Assembly: GCF_051014685.1 (NCBI RefSeq)
Contig: NC_135055.1
Span: forward strand, 14,124,001 to 14,188,000
Reading direction: 5' to 3'
Source: Ptiloglossa arizonensis
Lineage: Eukaryota; Arthropoda; Insecta; Hymenoptera; Colletidae
Length of the DNA: 64,000 nt
Shown: piece by piece, positions 24,531 to 36,560 of the stretch
Position numbering within the stretch: the first letter of the stretch is position 1
Layout: the number at the start of each line of letters is the position of its first letter
Position numbers and translations under genes: made by a program
The notes under the pieces: generated by a model
Database searches by the model: none
What the model saw: the letters and a program-made list of their open reading frames with translations, nothing else
Told to the model about the DNA's origin: nothing

Positions 24531-26374
24531 AATACATCGCATCTGGATGGAAAAATCCGAAATTATTTATAGCTCGACGCAATATTATTTTCCATGGTTA
24601 TCGCTAAAACAACAACCGTAATATTAAAGTGCTGTCAAAAATTCCTCCGCAATACTTTCCACGTTATAGCGCCCCAATTTCGAACAGGCTCGGATCCATA
24701 TTAAACATTCCGTTATGAATTCACGTTTAAAGAACGAAATTGGTCGGTTTTTCAATAATCGTGTCGGTCGAAAATCCAGAAAGAAAGGTAACCGACATTT
24801 TCATTTGCAACTCGCGTTAAGGAGCAGTGTGGTTAATAACGCGTACAATTGCCCAGGCTGTGCTTGCGTTTCGATTTCACAAGGGGATGCATGGAATGTT
24901 GATTGCACGATGTTAGGCGAAGAAACCAATTAACCCGCGAAAGTGTTAAACGATGTTTCACCTCTAGGTGTGGTTTTTACACCAAAAATGTAGAAAATGA
25001 TCAGTCTACAAAAATATTTCCATAATGCAAAAATGATTCATCAACAGTTAATTGAATATTTGGACAATGTATTGATTTCTTTTACCATTCGTTAATTTCG
25101 TACGTGTCTACACGGTTTTGAAATCATTTATTATTTTGTCATTTCTCGAAATTAAACGTTGAGCGATTGTATTAAATCTACCGAGTGTTCGTTTGAATTA
25201 TCACTGATACTTTTGGAGTACTTAATTAAATGCGTCCCATTTTCATACTTTGGGTTAATTATGACATTACCCTTTATTTAAATAAGAATTTGACCGCTAT
25301 TAGCTGCTAGTAGGAATGTTATGGAAGTAAAAGTGTTATGAAAGGGTCTTTTTCTGGGAATACGATTTTTCGATCACTGAAATTATAAATATCGATGTAT
25401 TTTTAAACGGATAAAAGATGTTACTTTTTATAACTTTTTTCTATGTTTTCTTTTACCGTGAATAGACAGCAAATATGTTCTCGAGCTGTCACGTGCCACG
25501 AAGCGTAACGTGATCGTAATCGGATTACGTTCGCGAGCATTGCTCCGTTTTCTCGGAGACTTGGATATTTCGAACAGGTCGTGTAAAATATCAATACTTC
25601 GACTTAACTTTGGACTAATTGAAACGATCGAGTATTATTTATTTATTCGAATCGTAAATAGACTTCTGCTCGTATCGAATGTTTGTCGATAAATATGTAA
25701 AAAGTAAACGAAAAATGGAATTATTTTTTCCTGTACAACTTTTGCAAGATAAAGACGAAGATGATATCGAATATAAAAATTCAAAAATATTACACGAATA
25801 AAAAGATTAATCAATAGAATGAAAATTGTAATTTATTTCCAAACAAAATAATGTTTCGATGATTCGGCACCGACACGAATCAAAATATATAAAATAATAC
25901 ATCCCAATTATATAAAATGAAAAAAAACGAGAAGCGAATATACGATTTTAGTCGTAAAATATTTGTTACTGCGTTTCCGGTGCAAATACCCTACTCTGCA
26001 CCGGATAATTGAATTTCGCCAAGTAAGTGCGACGCGGGCTAAGCAGTTGCGTCGAATTGGCTCCAATTCGAATCACTTTTTCGCGAACGTTCTCGGGATT
26101 AAAACGAATTAGTCGAACGTTTCGAGAAACTGCTGCGCGAAGTTACGCTGAATAGGAATTTAGTTCGAGTAAGAAATAACAAAGCTGATTGTACAGGGAA
26201 TTTTCGTTGAAAAATTGTTTTTCTGGAACGTTGCAAGTGTTAACGATGTAATTGATATTTTTGATCGATACAAAGTATACCATGGTCGCAGTTCATATAA
26301 TTGCACGGATGATGGATCTCTCCAAGGATGTGAATTTTCAATCAAAAATTAGTTAAAGTGAAATGTCACGATAC
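24531..26374. other. Gene-poor AT-rich stretch; possible TTAA-bounded insertion
   Basis: A TTAACCC at 24930-24936 faces a GGGTTAA at 25252-25258, with a CACCT-CT-AGGTG hairpin (24959-24970) near the left end. This is described as a weak MITE candidate in the findings. Otherwise no gene was seen. Confidence 0.3.
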
Positions 26375-26499
26375 CTTGTAACGTTTTACGTTAATTGATA
26401 CGGATCGCGAAAGTTGAACTGCATTAAATACATCCACTGTAATTATTTCAGCTGTCGTGCAACTTACGCCAAGAGAACCCAATGAATACACGATCGTAC
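26375..26499 (-). CDS. Candidate internal coding exon, phase-compatible with 13385-13690
   Basis: On the minus strand a strong acceptor (TTTCTTTTTTCTGTTTCAG) ends at 26500. The exon opens with two bases completing a split codon, then 41 codons open in only this phase, and ends AAG before GTATCG. The peptide starts TIVYSLGSLGVSCTTAEI and ends SVSINVKRYK, a varied, partly hydrophobic sequence. A second donor, GGC before GTAAGT at 26467, would shorten the exon to 32 bases and also leave it in phase 0. Phase 0 is what the exon at 13690 needs. The intervening 12.7 kb would be one intron holding the 40-bp array and the mariner relic. The function is unknown to me, and a chance open frame is possible. 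Confidence 0.35.
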
Positions 26500-27059
26500 C
26501 TGAAACAGAAAAAAGAAACACCGTATTTAATATAAACATGCATGTTTCGATGCTCCTTTTATTCTAATTATAATTACGCCACGAATGGAGCAAGTAACAG
26601 CAATACAGTTTCATAGGAGGAAACTAAACATTCGATACTAAAGGGCAAATATACACTTCAAATGTTTACAAATATCTAATGTTTATTTAATACAGTGCAG
26701 TGGAACATATTACTATTTACAATGCGCTGACTAATAAAATATGTAAATAGCATTACAATTTGATCAAATCGGTGGAAATTAATTTCAAACATTTCAAATG
26801 AGTTTCGAACTTGAACACTTTGAAAGTAAATTTAATTAATCTATTAAAATATTAAAGTTACAGCTACTGATTCCTAATCGCGGAATTATTTATTATGTAA
26901 TTTAGGACATCTTTATTGCTTTCTTAATAAACGTGTGAAAGTTGGGACGACTATCAATAAATTAGCTATAAAAACGATTTTTATATAGAATAAAAATGTA
27001 ATTTTTAAGAAGAATTCCTATATAGAATACAAATATGATTTTGATCGAAAACAGAAACT

Positions 27060-27630
27060 TCAAGAAAAAGCTTTTCTCTTCTCTGAGCATAGAGTGTATC
27101 TTCAAGTCTAAAATTAATTTCGAGAACTGCAATCATTTCAACCTTTTCATTTCGTTTATAACAAATTTCGTGTATTTTCGAAGCATACTTTAGAATCCAT
27201 CGATAAAAAGACCATGTAATTTTTCTCTTCTCCGAGTATAGAGTGTACCTTCGTTCAAAATCTATCACTATCCCAGCTTGAATCAATCTTACAAATTTAC
27301 AATATCTTTCCCTCGGTTCTCTAATACGTTTCTATACGATTTTTCTCTTCTCCGAGTATAGAGTGTATCTTCGTTCAAAATCTCCAATCACTATCCCAGC
27401 TTGAATCAATCTTAAAAATTTACAATATCATTCCCTCGGTTCTCTAATACGTTTCCATACGATTTTTCTCTCCTCCGAGTATAGAGTGTATCTTCGTATC
27501 ACTATCCCAGCTTGAATCAATCTTACAAATTTACAATATCATTCCCTCGGTTCTCTAATACGTTTCCATACGATTTTCCTCTTCTCCGAGTATAGAGTGT
27601 ATCTTCGTTCAAAGTCTCCTATCGCTCCTC
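27060..27630. repeat. 120-bp tandem array
   Basis: Five units share TCTTCTCCGAGTATAGAGTG. Copies start near 27231, 27351, 27474 and 27595, with a diverged leader at about 27082. Each unit also carries TATCCCAGCTTGAATCAATC and a CCCTCGGTTCTCTAATACG segment. One copy lacks an internal TTCAAAATCTCCAA block. Confidence 0.92.
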
Positions 27631-28044
27631 CAGTTTGAATAAATCGTAAAAATTTGCCATATCATCCCCCTCGGTTGTGTATTGCGTTTCGAATCTAATT
27701 TCGTCTAGAATTCGTGGCTCGATTCCCGTTCGATTTTCGCGTATACCGGACAAAAGAGCCTCACCTTAATCGCACGCTCTTAAAATAAGATTTCGTGGGA
27801 TCAAACATAGACCTCGCAGCGATAGCAGGACGCTCGAGTGCCGTCAATAACATCGACCGTCCGAAGTGTACTTTTATCGGCACTCGACCCGAAATACCCG
27901 CTCGCGTAAATGGATGGCTCCGCTTGTATTCCAACATTTAACGTATTGATCAACGAAGGAGTAATAAATAGAGGCACGGAACGCGTTGTGAGCCTGATTA
28001 AACTTCACTCTTCGTTAATGCTTTATAAATAGGCAACGCTTTTT

Positions 28045-28074
28045 TCTCTCTCTCTCTCCCTCTCGGTGTTTGTG

Positions 28075-28109
<35 letters not shown>
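28045..28109. repeat. CT microsatellite, interrupted
   Basis: CTCTCT runs on either side of a CGGTGTTTGTGC interruption. The right run is uninterrupted for about 30 bases. Confidence 0.9.
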
Positions 28110-28110
<1 letters not shown>

Positions 28111-30700
28111 TTTCTCTACTTCGCTTTTTCTCTGTACGGTCACGGAGAACCAGGGATATCGCATACTTTACTCGAACATCTGACGTAGACTTTTTCGATT
28201 CGCTGTCATTCTATCGGTTACGTCATTCTCTCGTTTGTTTTTTGGTAAACGATACGTCACAGTTTTGAAATGGATGTTTCGTTTAACACGTTGAGTGCCC
28301 TTCGAGTTTCTCGTACCCTTTCGCGTTGCACAGAGTTATCAACATTTTTTTACGAATTGTTACTGTACGACATTTTTTATATCTAGGATTTTTTATATCC
28401 AGGGATTCATTCGATGCTTCAATGGTGTAGGTATTTATTATTTTCTGACGTTGAGAACGATTTATTATTTACAAATTGATCAATATTATTTAATGTAAAC
28501 TTTCTAAAGATCTTTTCCTGTGTGTGAATCCAAGAGAGGTATTTGAGTGTTTTGTTTTTAATTTATCGGTTTATGAGTCAATTATAAAAGTTTTCGTGTA
28601 CCGTATAAATTTTCAATATTGCACAAAACATAGGAGTTTAGATAATTGTGTATAAAATTAATTAAATCGTGGATCGTATGGAAATATATTTAAAACATAA
28701 CGATATTTATCAAACTTATTTACTGGAAAATATTAGATACAACATCTAATATTATAGGAATGTACACACAAATATGATTGGTATATTAAGGGTGACAAAA
28801 ATTATTTTTATCGTTACACTAGTTCTTTTTTGGTCTTGTAGCGTAAATGTAAAATCTGCATTAAATTCCTGATGAAATTCTGGGCAATAAAATTGCTAAA
28901 AAATAAATGTTGGCCCCTCGTGCTCGCTTGAATTGATTATTCTTGCTCCAAGCTTCCCATGTTTATGCTTGGAGTCTAACTTGAAGTTCGACGCAAACGA
29001 GAGAGTATTCCCAACGTGAATTAATAATTCGCATCGCTATTATCCTAGCAGAGAAATTGTAGCCTAACAAGTGGAACGAAGTGGTCGAGAGTTTGGAATT
29101 TACGGTATCGGGGATGCCAAAAGCACATGTCGTAGAAGCTGAGAATTGGACTGGAGGAAATTCGGTTCTGAAATTAATCGCGTTTTCGCGTACGATGAGT
29201 TTCGAACGGATAGAAGAACAGAGAAACAGAAATCTCAAAACTATGTGGACGAAGCGGCGTAGTTCACCGAATAGTTGAGCAAGAAAAGACATTCTGTTTG
29301 CAACAGTACTAACTCGGATATTAATACAAGTTTTCGCATTAAATAGAACATTTTGACAGATTCTCCCTTAATCGTCGATTACGGATAGATTTTCGAAATT
29401 AATTTCGTTAGAGACGTATACTTTCAACATTGAATTACAAATTTAATCAACATTGAGATTTCTATCTCGAGCAAACGCAATTCTTTTCGTTGCTGCGGTG
29501 CGAAAAATTAGAGTTTGCCAACGAAAGATTCAGGCAGAAACAAACGAATATTTTTTAAATCGCTAGAGAAGATATTGTAATTCAGAGTTTTTATTTTATA
29601 ATTTTACTGTCGGTGTTCGCAGGAAGCTGCACGTTTTTTCGAAGATCGATTAGTCGAGGGTAGAATATTAAATCTATTTCAAGTTGCTCAAAGTCGTCGG
29701 TAATACTTATCGTTATCGATCGTTTCTCCACTTCCGGTTCAATCCATCGAACCCGAAAAATACCTAGATTAACGGAAAGCCAAAACCCGATGCGAAGCGC
29801 GATCTGTGATAGCCGTTTCACATTTTAATTGAATCGTTCTTTATCGGCTCTCGTGCACAAAGAGTTGCACTGCGATGGCAAAAAGGAGCAATAATTAATG
29901 ATAGCAGTTACTCGTTAAAAAAATTGCGTCAGAGCATTTTTCCGCGTAGAGTGGCCGTGCTCTAAAGATTATTTTACATTATATTTAAAAATTACGTTAA
30001 ATCTTCTATTACCGTCAATCTCTGCTTCTCTCGATTTTCAAATTCCAATCGATCGATTAATTTGTACGAAAGTAACAGCTATTTTTATTCAAAACGACAC
30101 GACGTAGGTAATAAAGTACTTAAAAAAGGGGGCGATGTATTATATACAATATATCGTAGCGAAGAATATTGTAAAAATTGTCTTTAAAATTCTCACAACT
30201 TTACAAATTGAAAAAAAAGATTAATTGCAAAAAAGGAACATTGGTATCAATTTTAGTATCGATTGCTTCTCGTAGGAAGTCTATAATACTCTATATACAT
30301 TAAAATTACTTTTATTCGCCACGATTGTTCAACGAAAAAAAATATAACGATCGAAAAACATACGTTTTGCGTTCTCTGGATCGGAATACCTCCAACCTTG
30401 TATGAAAATTTCGAATTACACGCGTGTATAATATTCTCGCAAAAAGTTCGCGAAGAACACCGTTTCGTTTTCGCTTACCAATGAGAATACACCCTTAACA
30501 CGTTCCCAGTCACCATTCACTTGTAAAACCGTTCTCTGCAGACCACGGTACATTTGTAGTAATTTTATTTAACGCGGTGCATGCTTTTAACGATGTACAA
30601 ATAAAATATAATAAATAGGTCAACTGAATTAGCGTGTCAAGCATAATGCGATAGCGGTCTATAATTATTACTCCACTTGTTTATGCGGACACGAAATAGA
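28110..30700. other. Gene-poor AT-rich stretch
   Basis: Two TTAACACGTT sequences (28283-28292 and 30495-30504) resemble termini of some piggyBac-like elements but have no visible partners. Open frames are short and without domains. Confidence 0.4.
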
Positions 30701-30719
30701 ACATGATCGTCGTCACACT

Positions 30720-30830
30720 TGCACATGTGACGTCGGTCTCTCGCCAGAATCGTCACGTCATAGATACGTGATGCGTGGTGGCGCACGTGTCACGTTCACT
30801 ACCGTGTCATGCATATATGCATGTCACTAA
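30720..30830. promoter_or_regulatory. Cluster of bZIP/E-box-like sites and a 24-bp palindrome
   Basis: Within 110 bases lie TGACGTCG (30728), TCACGTCA (30753-30760), GCACGTGTCACGT (30783-30795) and a 24-bp palindrome at 30804-30827 with one mismatched pair, centred on ATGCATATATGCAT. Such clustering resembles an enhancer, but this is sequence only. Confidence 0.35.
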
Positions 30831-31960
30831 TGTTTCGATTACCATGAGCTCACTTTTAAGCCGTGACATTTAAATATCAATAACGCTTTGCAAAATTCCA
30901 CCGGGTGCTCGAAACTCTGACCTTTCCGATCGAGACCCTCGTACAAATTCGTCGAAATAACGATATCGGGTTAAACGTGTAAAAATTAAGAAAAAAAAAG
31001 AAAAGAAAACCAACAGCACAGCAATCAAAGTGCTAACCTCTTCAAGGGCGAATTACTTCGTATGACGTCCAGAAATATTGAAACTGATACCGACCCTATC
31101 GCGTGGTATCTATCGGTTTCACGATGTGTTACATAATTAAAGAAATTACGCAACGTTTACTATTTCTGTTCAACATTTTCAACCGAGAGTATAAAATCAT
31201 CCGTGAAACTCTCGAAGAAGGAACAATTTGCGTTCCATCGAACTAACCACGAAAATTTGCATCCACATACGACGCCATCTTAGAAATGTATCTTACAAGA
31301 GTTCCCGAAGAACTCCACAAAATTAAGATACAATTTTTATTCCACCTGTAACAATCTCTCTTAGACGAAGCTATCTTACAAAGAACCTCGAGAAGCTCTA
31401 GAAAGTTAAAAAAAAAAAACAATTTTGATTCTAATAGATTGCTGGGTAAATTTTATTATTCGATAAGAAATAGAGTCATTGGATTCGTTATTTTATTTTT
31501 CCAAAGATGGTACCACTGTTTTTGCACATGTGTGAAGTTTCACGTAGATCTGTCCATATTTACATAGACCTACGTACATTGTAAACACATCTGTTCGTGT
31601 ATTTACAGTTGTTTGAAGTCAAAGTGTCGCACTATTCTTTTCCAATGGAAAAAACGACATCTGATAACCTCTCTCTCAATCTCTCTCTAAAAAAAAGAGA
31701 CCATTTTCCAACAGTGTAAACGATCCGTAACGAAAACTAAATTCCCACCGCGTTGTACGTGCGGATACTTTTGCGCGATACTGTACGCGTCAGTGTCCTC
31801 GTCTCGGTTGATAAAATTATCTAACATCGGCGAGCGTCGAAGTTCGAAACGAAGCTGGAAATTTTTGCACCGATCGAACAAGTTCCCCGAGGATGGTGTT
31901 GTAACGAGTCCCGGTTAAAAGTCGAGGCCCTCCCCTCGGCCCCCGTCCACCGTCTACCCG
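30831..31960. other. AT-rich stretch
   Basis: A short diverged repeat (AAGAACTCCACAAAATTAAG and AGAACCTCGAGAAGCTC segments, about 31280-31420) is visible. No gene seen. Confidence 0.4.
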
Positions 31961-32200
31961 ACGTTTGTCACCCGTTGCTCCGCGTCCCGGCCTTCGAGCG
32001 AACTATAAACTTGCAAATGTCGCAACAGCGTCGATACATCTTTGTCTTTTTATGCAGCCATCGACGGGGCACCGTGAATAGGCTCTGTGCAGGGGCGTGG
32101 GTCGGATCGATCGGTGAATAAAAGTGAAAGGACATCCCATGGGGGTGGGGAGGGGTGTTGCGTGGGGCTGCTTGTGAAATCGTGCATCGAGAGAAGAGCA

Positions 32201-32234
32201 CTCACCGGGAATGAAATCAAGATTTCCCGGTGAG
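32201..32234. other. Perfect 11-bp hairpin
   Basis: CTCACCGGGAA (32201-32211) pairs perfectly with TTCCCGGTGAG (32224-32234) across a 12-base loop. Both arms read CCCG-GTGAG outward, so each strand presents a strong splice-donor-like sequence within the stem. Confidence 0.8.
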
Positions 32235-32304
32235 ACTCCGCCGCGTGCGATCTCACCAGGCGACGAATACGTCCGTGGTGGTCCCTGTCCCCCACCTCCA
32301 GAGT
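32206..32304 (-). CDS. Weak candidate exon upstream of 26375-26499
   Basis: This minus-strand segment in a GC-rich patch ends at a strong donor (CCCG before GTGAGT). In the phase that leaves one base, which is what the exon at 26499 requires, it is open for 32 codons with a Gly/Pro/Ser-rich sequence (PPRTYSSPGEIARGG). The upstream acceptor (CTCATAG) has a poor pyrimidine tract and the same DNA is open in a second phase. It could instead be an untranslated first exon. GC richness alone could explain the open frames. Confidence 0.18.
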
Positions 32305-32639
32305 CTATGAGCGCGATTTTTCCCGGAAAATTGCGTTAAAAGTTCCAGCAATCGATGAAATTCACGACACGGTTGCCACCCGAACGATGTCGCGAACTTT
32401 CTAGGGAACTTATCGGGTCGCTCCACCGGCAATGACAGCACCGTAAATCGGGGTTAGTATGGTCAAAATATATCCTCTTCTTTACGACGGGACGTGGAAT
32501 TCGATAAATTCGGGAAACCCTTAGCGGTGAAACGTTATCGAGAACGAAGCACGTTAGCGAAATTAGAAACGAGCAAGGTATCGGGTAATCTCGCCTTGAA
32601 TATATTACGATGAGAGTAATAAGTGTACGGGGATGGAAA

Positions 32640-33420
32640 TAATTTTTAGTGGATGTTTGTCGAATATTTCAATTTTATCTCAGGCTTGTGTAATAGTTTT
32701 ACGTTGTCCCTCTTACGGTGGAACTGAGAACGTGGAAGTGGATCAATTGGAGAAATGGTGATTGGGAATGATTTTACGGTAGAGCTAGGTTTATGGGAAG
32801 AATATTGGAATCGAAAAATTTGATTTGATTGTTCGTTGAAGACGAAGTTTAATCTTAGACTTGTGTAACATTTCCATCTTGTTTTCCTTACGGTGGAACT
32901 AAGATGTAGGATTCGATAAATTGTGGAAATGTTGATTGTGAATGATTTTACGGTAGAACTAAGAATATGGGGAGACTATGGGAAGTATATTGGAATCGAA
33001 AAATTTGAATTGGTTGTTCGTTAAAGATTTCATTTTGATCTTAGACTTGTGTAACATTTTCATCTTGTTTCCCTTACGATGGAACTAAGAACGTTGAATA
33101 CGATAAATTGTGGAAACTTTCGATTGTGAAGTATTTTTGAGGACGAAACTGAAATTAGATATCGATACATGAGAATCGATAAATTCTAGAAACTTGAAGT
33201 ATTAAGATTAGGAGTACAATTGACTGGTATAATCGTAAGAATATTATGACAGGAAGCTACTTAATCCACTCGTCCAATCTTTTTCAGTAGTCGATCCAAA
33301 ACAATTTTTAATCGAATGTTTGTTAAAGATTACATTGTAATCTTGAGCCTATGCGATACATTCGTATCGTCCCCCTTGTTACAGAACTGTGAACATCGAG
33401 TGTGATAAATTTTGAAAATT
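32640..33420. repeat. Degenerate ~175-bp tandem repeat
   Basis: About four units share an ACTTGTGTAACATTTCCATC segment followed by TTACGGTGGAACTAAG (near 32690, 32865, 33045 and a decayed copy at 33345). The copies are heavily diverged. Confidence 0.75.
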
Positions 33421-35585
33421 CATAGTCAAATATATTTGACGCATTGCTAAAAAAAATTTAAACACACGATGTTTTCACCTCCACATAAGTAAATATTGTT
33501 TTTACGAGTTGTTACGTGAAACGTTTTACTAACTAATAACACAAAACATTGTCCAGTATCTAGAAAAGCTTCCAAAGTAGGATGACGATATATAGAAACT
33601 TTATCTCGGGAATAAATTGTTCTAAACAGTCGAACAAAAATTGTGTCCTTTATCATTGTTACGTATCAACACTTGCAAAGACAATGGAATATTTTCTTTC
33701 GCTAATAAACGTATGTATCGTTCTGCATAATTTTATTTTCGAAAAGTGACAATTTTCACATTCTGAGTCCCGATATAAGAGAAAAGATACGAAAGTGTTA
33801 CGTAGACCTACGATCGTAGTATAACTTTAACGACCATCCAATTGAAAACTGTTTTTTGGAACGACTATTGAAATAACTCGACAAGGTTAACAAGTCGGTT
33901 AAGGATTTGGGAGATGCTTCTTGTCGCAATATTCCTGCGTTTATGCTGATCACCTGCACTTCTAGTTTAAGTGCTTCATCCTCAATAGCGTTTGGATTGG
34001 ACAGGAAACGCAATGACGAGGTTCCTTGTTGTTTTCTGGCGCTGTGTTTACGAGGAATTTACAGTCGCAGCTGTGACTAACGGAAATTGTGATTCGGTGA
34101 TTCGATGATTGCATTCGAGACTGACGTTTTATTGAACATTTCGTCTTTTTGTGTACCCTGTACGAATTGGAACTCGTTTCTGTTAATTGGATAACGCATC
34201 GAGTAGACGACATAATTGTTTATAGATTACAAAGTAAATTTCTCGCCGCGAAAATTAAATAATCGATGGATCCTACAATTAAAGATAAATGTATCGTCGA
34301 TGATTACACAATTTCGAATTGATTTAACGAAGATCGTATTTGAAAAGAATGGAATTTATTCGACATAATTTTTACGCGCATTGGTTCCAGTAGTGTATTT
34401 TTAGTACAAGAGAAATCCAGTGATTAACCCGGTTTATTTTCACATAAATAGCACATTTGATGAATTACATCGAGTACGTACAGGAAAGTTATTTACGTCG
34501 CTGAAGCAGATCGGACGCGTGCGAAAATGCCATTACAGAAGCCATGAAACTCGCCAGCGAAGGGTGTTTTTTAACTAATAATATGTAATTTATAACGCGC
34601 GTGCATCGAGTCTTTTATAATTTACTCCGGGATCGCGGCAGTGAAATATTTAAGTGAAGCATTTTAATGGCTAGATTTACATATCATTTTCATTCATTTG
34701 TTTCGCGTTATTAATTTTCGTTTATCTATCGAATAAATATAATTTCCTGTAATTTATTTTAACGGTTGGCTAGAATAAAGAAAAAAAAAAAAAAAAGAGT
34801 AGAAAAACAAAGTAATCGTTGCAACGAGAGGAAAAGTTTCCAACGCAAATTATTAGCGAAATAGTTTTTTTTTTCTCGTTTAACTTTCCATTATTTAACT
34901 CGGTTATTAATGTCGAAAAGTATTTACTTACCGATATCGGAAACACGATTGCATTTTCGAACATGGAAATTTTGTTCTCTTCTAATGTTTCGTTTCACCG
35001 ATTTGATTACATTTATTCTACAAAAAGTATCGAAAAATGAATAGTGATCGAAAATAGGGTAACTCCGTCGATGTGTAGCAGGTTGAACTGGATAGAAAAA
35101 TTACAAAACGTGAACCAAAATTGAAAGAAGATCCGTAGCAGACTTTGAAAGCAGGGTAATAACTACTATTCGGAAAGTTATATAAACTTGTCGAAAGATT
35201 GAAAACTTCGAGGCTTCCATTTCTTGGATTCTTGTTGTTAAAATTCTCAATTCTTTACCAGCACTGTAGCTGGTTTCAGTGGATCTAGAACCACATTATC
35301 TTTTTTAGATGTCTTTCATAAACATATATTTGAGTTCTTGTAGTATTATCGAAGAGCTTAAGACCTCGCATAACATAATAGTATCGTAAACATTACTTTC
35401 GGTGTTTAATTTTTCCATTATTTCTATTATTATAACAATGAAACGTGACACATTATTAAATATATTGAACACATTTTCTATATACCCTTGAGAATTTCGA
35501 CATTTCCCCAAAATTTGCTATATAATTAAATACATTAAACATACTTTGTACATATTATTGAGAATGTTCATATTTCTTTATTGAA
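33421..35585. other. Gene-poor AT-rich stretch, A16 run
   Basis: An A run of 16 lies at 34781-34796. Open frames are short with no recognisable domain. Confidence 0.45.
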
Positions 35586-35930
35586 GAAGTATAAAAATTC
35601 TCCATAATATATGAAACATAATATCAAACCACTGTCAGTATTTATGTTCAACGACCTCGACTATTACTGTGACTCGAAACATCCATAAGAAACTACAAAA
35701 GAAGTATCAAAATTCTCCATAATATACAAAAAGTAATATCAAACCACTCAATATTTACATTCAAATAACCTCGACTATTACTGTGACTCGAAACATCCAG
35801 AAGAAACTACAATAGAAGTATCAAAATTCTGCATAATACACAAAAAGTAATATCAAACCACTGTCAGTATTTACATTCAAACGACCTCGACTGTTACTGT
35901 AACTCGAAACGTGCAAAAAGAAAAAAGAAA
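35586..35930. repeat. Three-copy tandem repeat, ~114-bp unit
   Basis: GAAGTATCAAAATTCTCCAT starts copies at 35586, 35701 and 35815. Each continues through TAATATCAAACCACTGTCAG and ends in TGACTCGAAACATCC. The copies are similar, so the expansion is fairly recent. Confidence 0.93.
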
Positions 35931-36515
35931 ATAAAAGAAGACGAGACAAAAAATCCGCGCGATCGGTTAGCAAAATCGGTGGTATATAAATTTCCTCCCT
36001 GCGAAACCCAACGTGGTTTCACTTTCGAGCTCGGTTTCGATAAACCCGGGAAATCTCGGTGAAAAGCTCCGGTCTGCAACGGTTTATAAATTACCCGTAT
36101 CGTGTAAAGCGTCGCGCGACAAGCGTCAGAGCTATTCTTATTCCGGTTTTCGTCCCGCGGAACGTATATTCGTACGGTGGTGGTCCATTTATTTGTCGGG
36201 TCGGTGTAGGTTTCACCGAGACGGTGCCGAGATACTACATCGTTAAAATCGGATCTGCAACGTAAACCCAATATTCACGGGGAGCAGCTCGTCCACGGTA
36301 GCCGGGAACCGAAGCGATTTCATCTTTTCCCTCTCGTCCTCTGGCCTCGACGGCGTGCCTTCGATTTCGTAGCAATTCGAGCGGGGATTTTCGTCGGCCA
36401 GGCGGTAGCATAGGTCCCGTGGGATCGTGCCGAGATAACTGGAAACCCGGCGAATGGTAATGGAGCGACATAGTGATTTATACAGCGCGTGCCGATGATT
36501 CGACGCGGCGCTGAG

Positions 36516-36560
36516 CACGCCACGCCACGGCACGCCACGGCACGGCACGCCACGGCACGC
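36516..36560. repeat. CACGC/CACGG pentanucleotide array, nine units
   Basis: Nine consecutive pentamers of the form CACGC or CACGG, in the order C C G C G G C G C by last base. On the minus strand five units give GCGTG, the core of bHLH-PAS (AhR/ARNT, Spineless/Tango) sites. Frames across it give Trp/Arg/Ala/Val repeats and are not considered coding. Confidence 0.9.

Noticed and set aside
28283..30504. Two TTAACACGTT sequences as piggyBac ends
   Set aside because: No opposite ends or subterminal palindromes were found. The decamer is plausible by chance in this composition.
36516..36560. CRISPR-like or protein repeat
   Set aside because: Units are only five bases without spacers. It is a simple pentanucleotide tandem.
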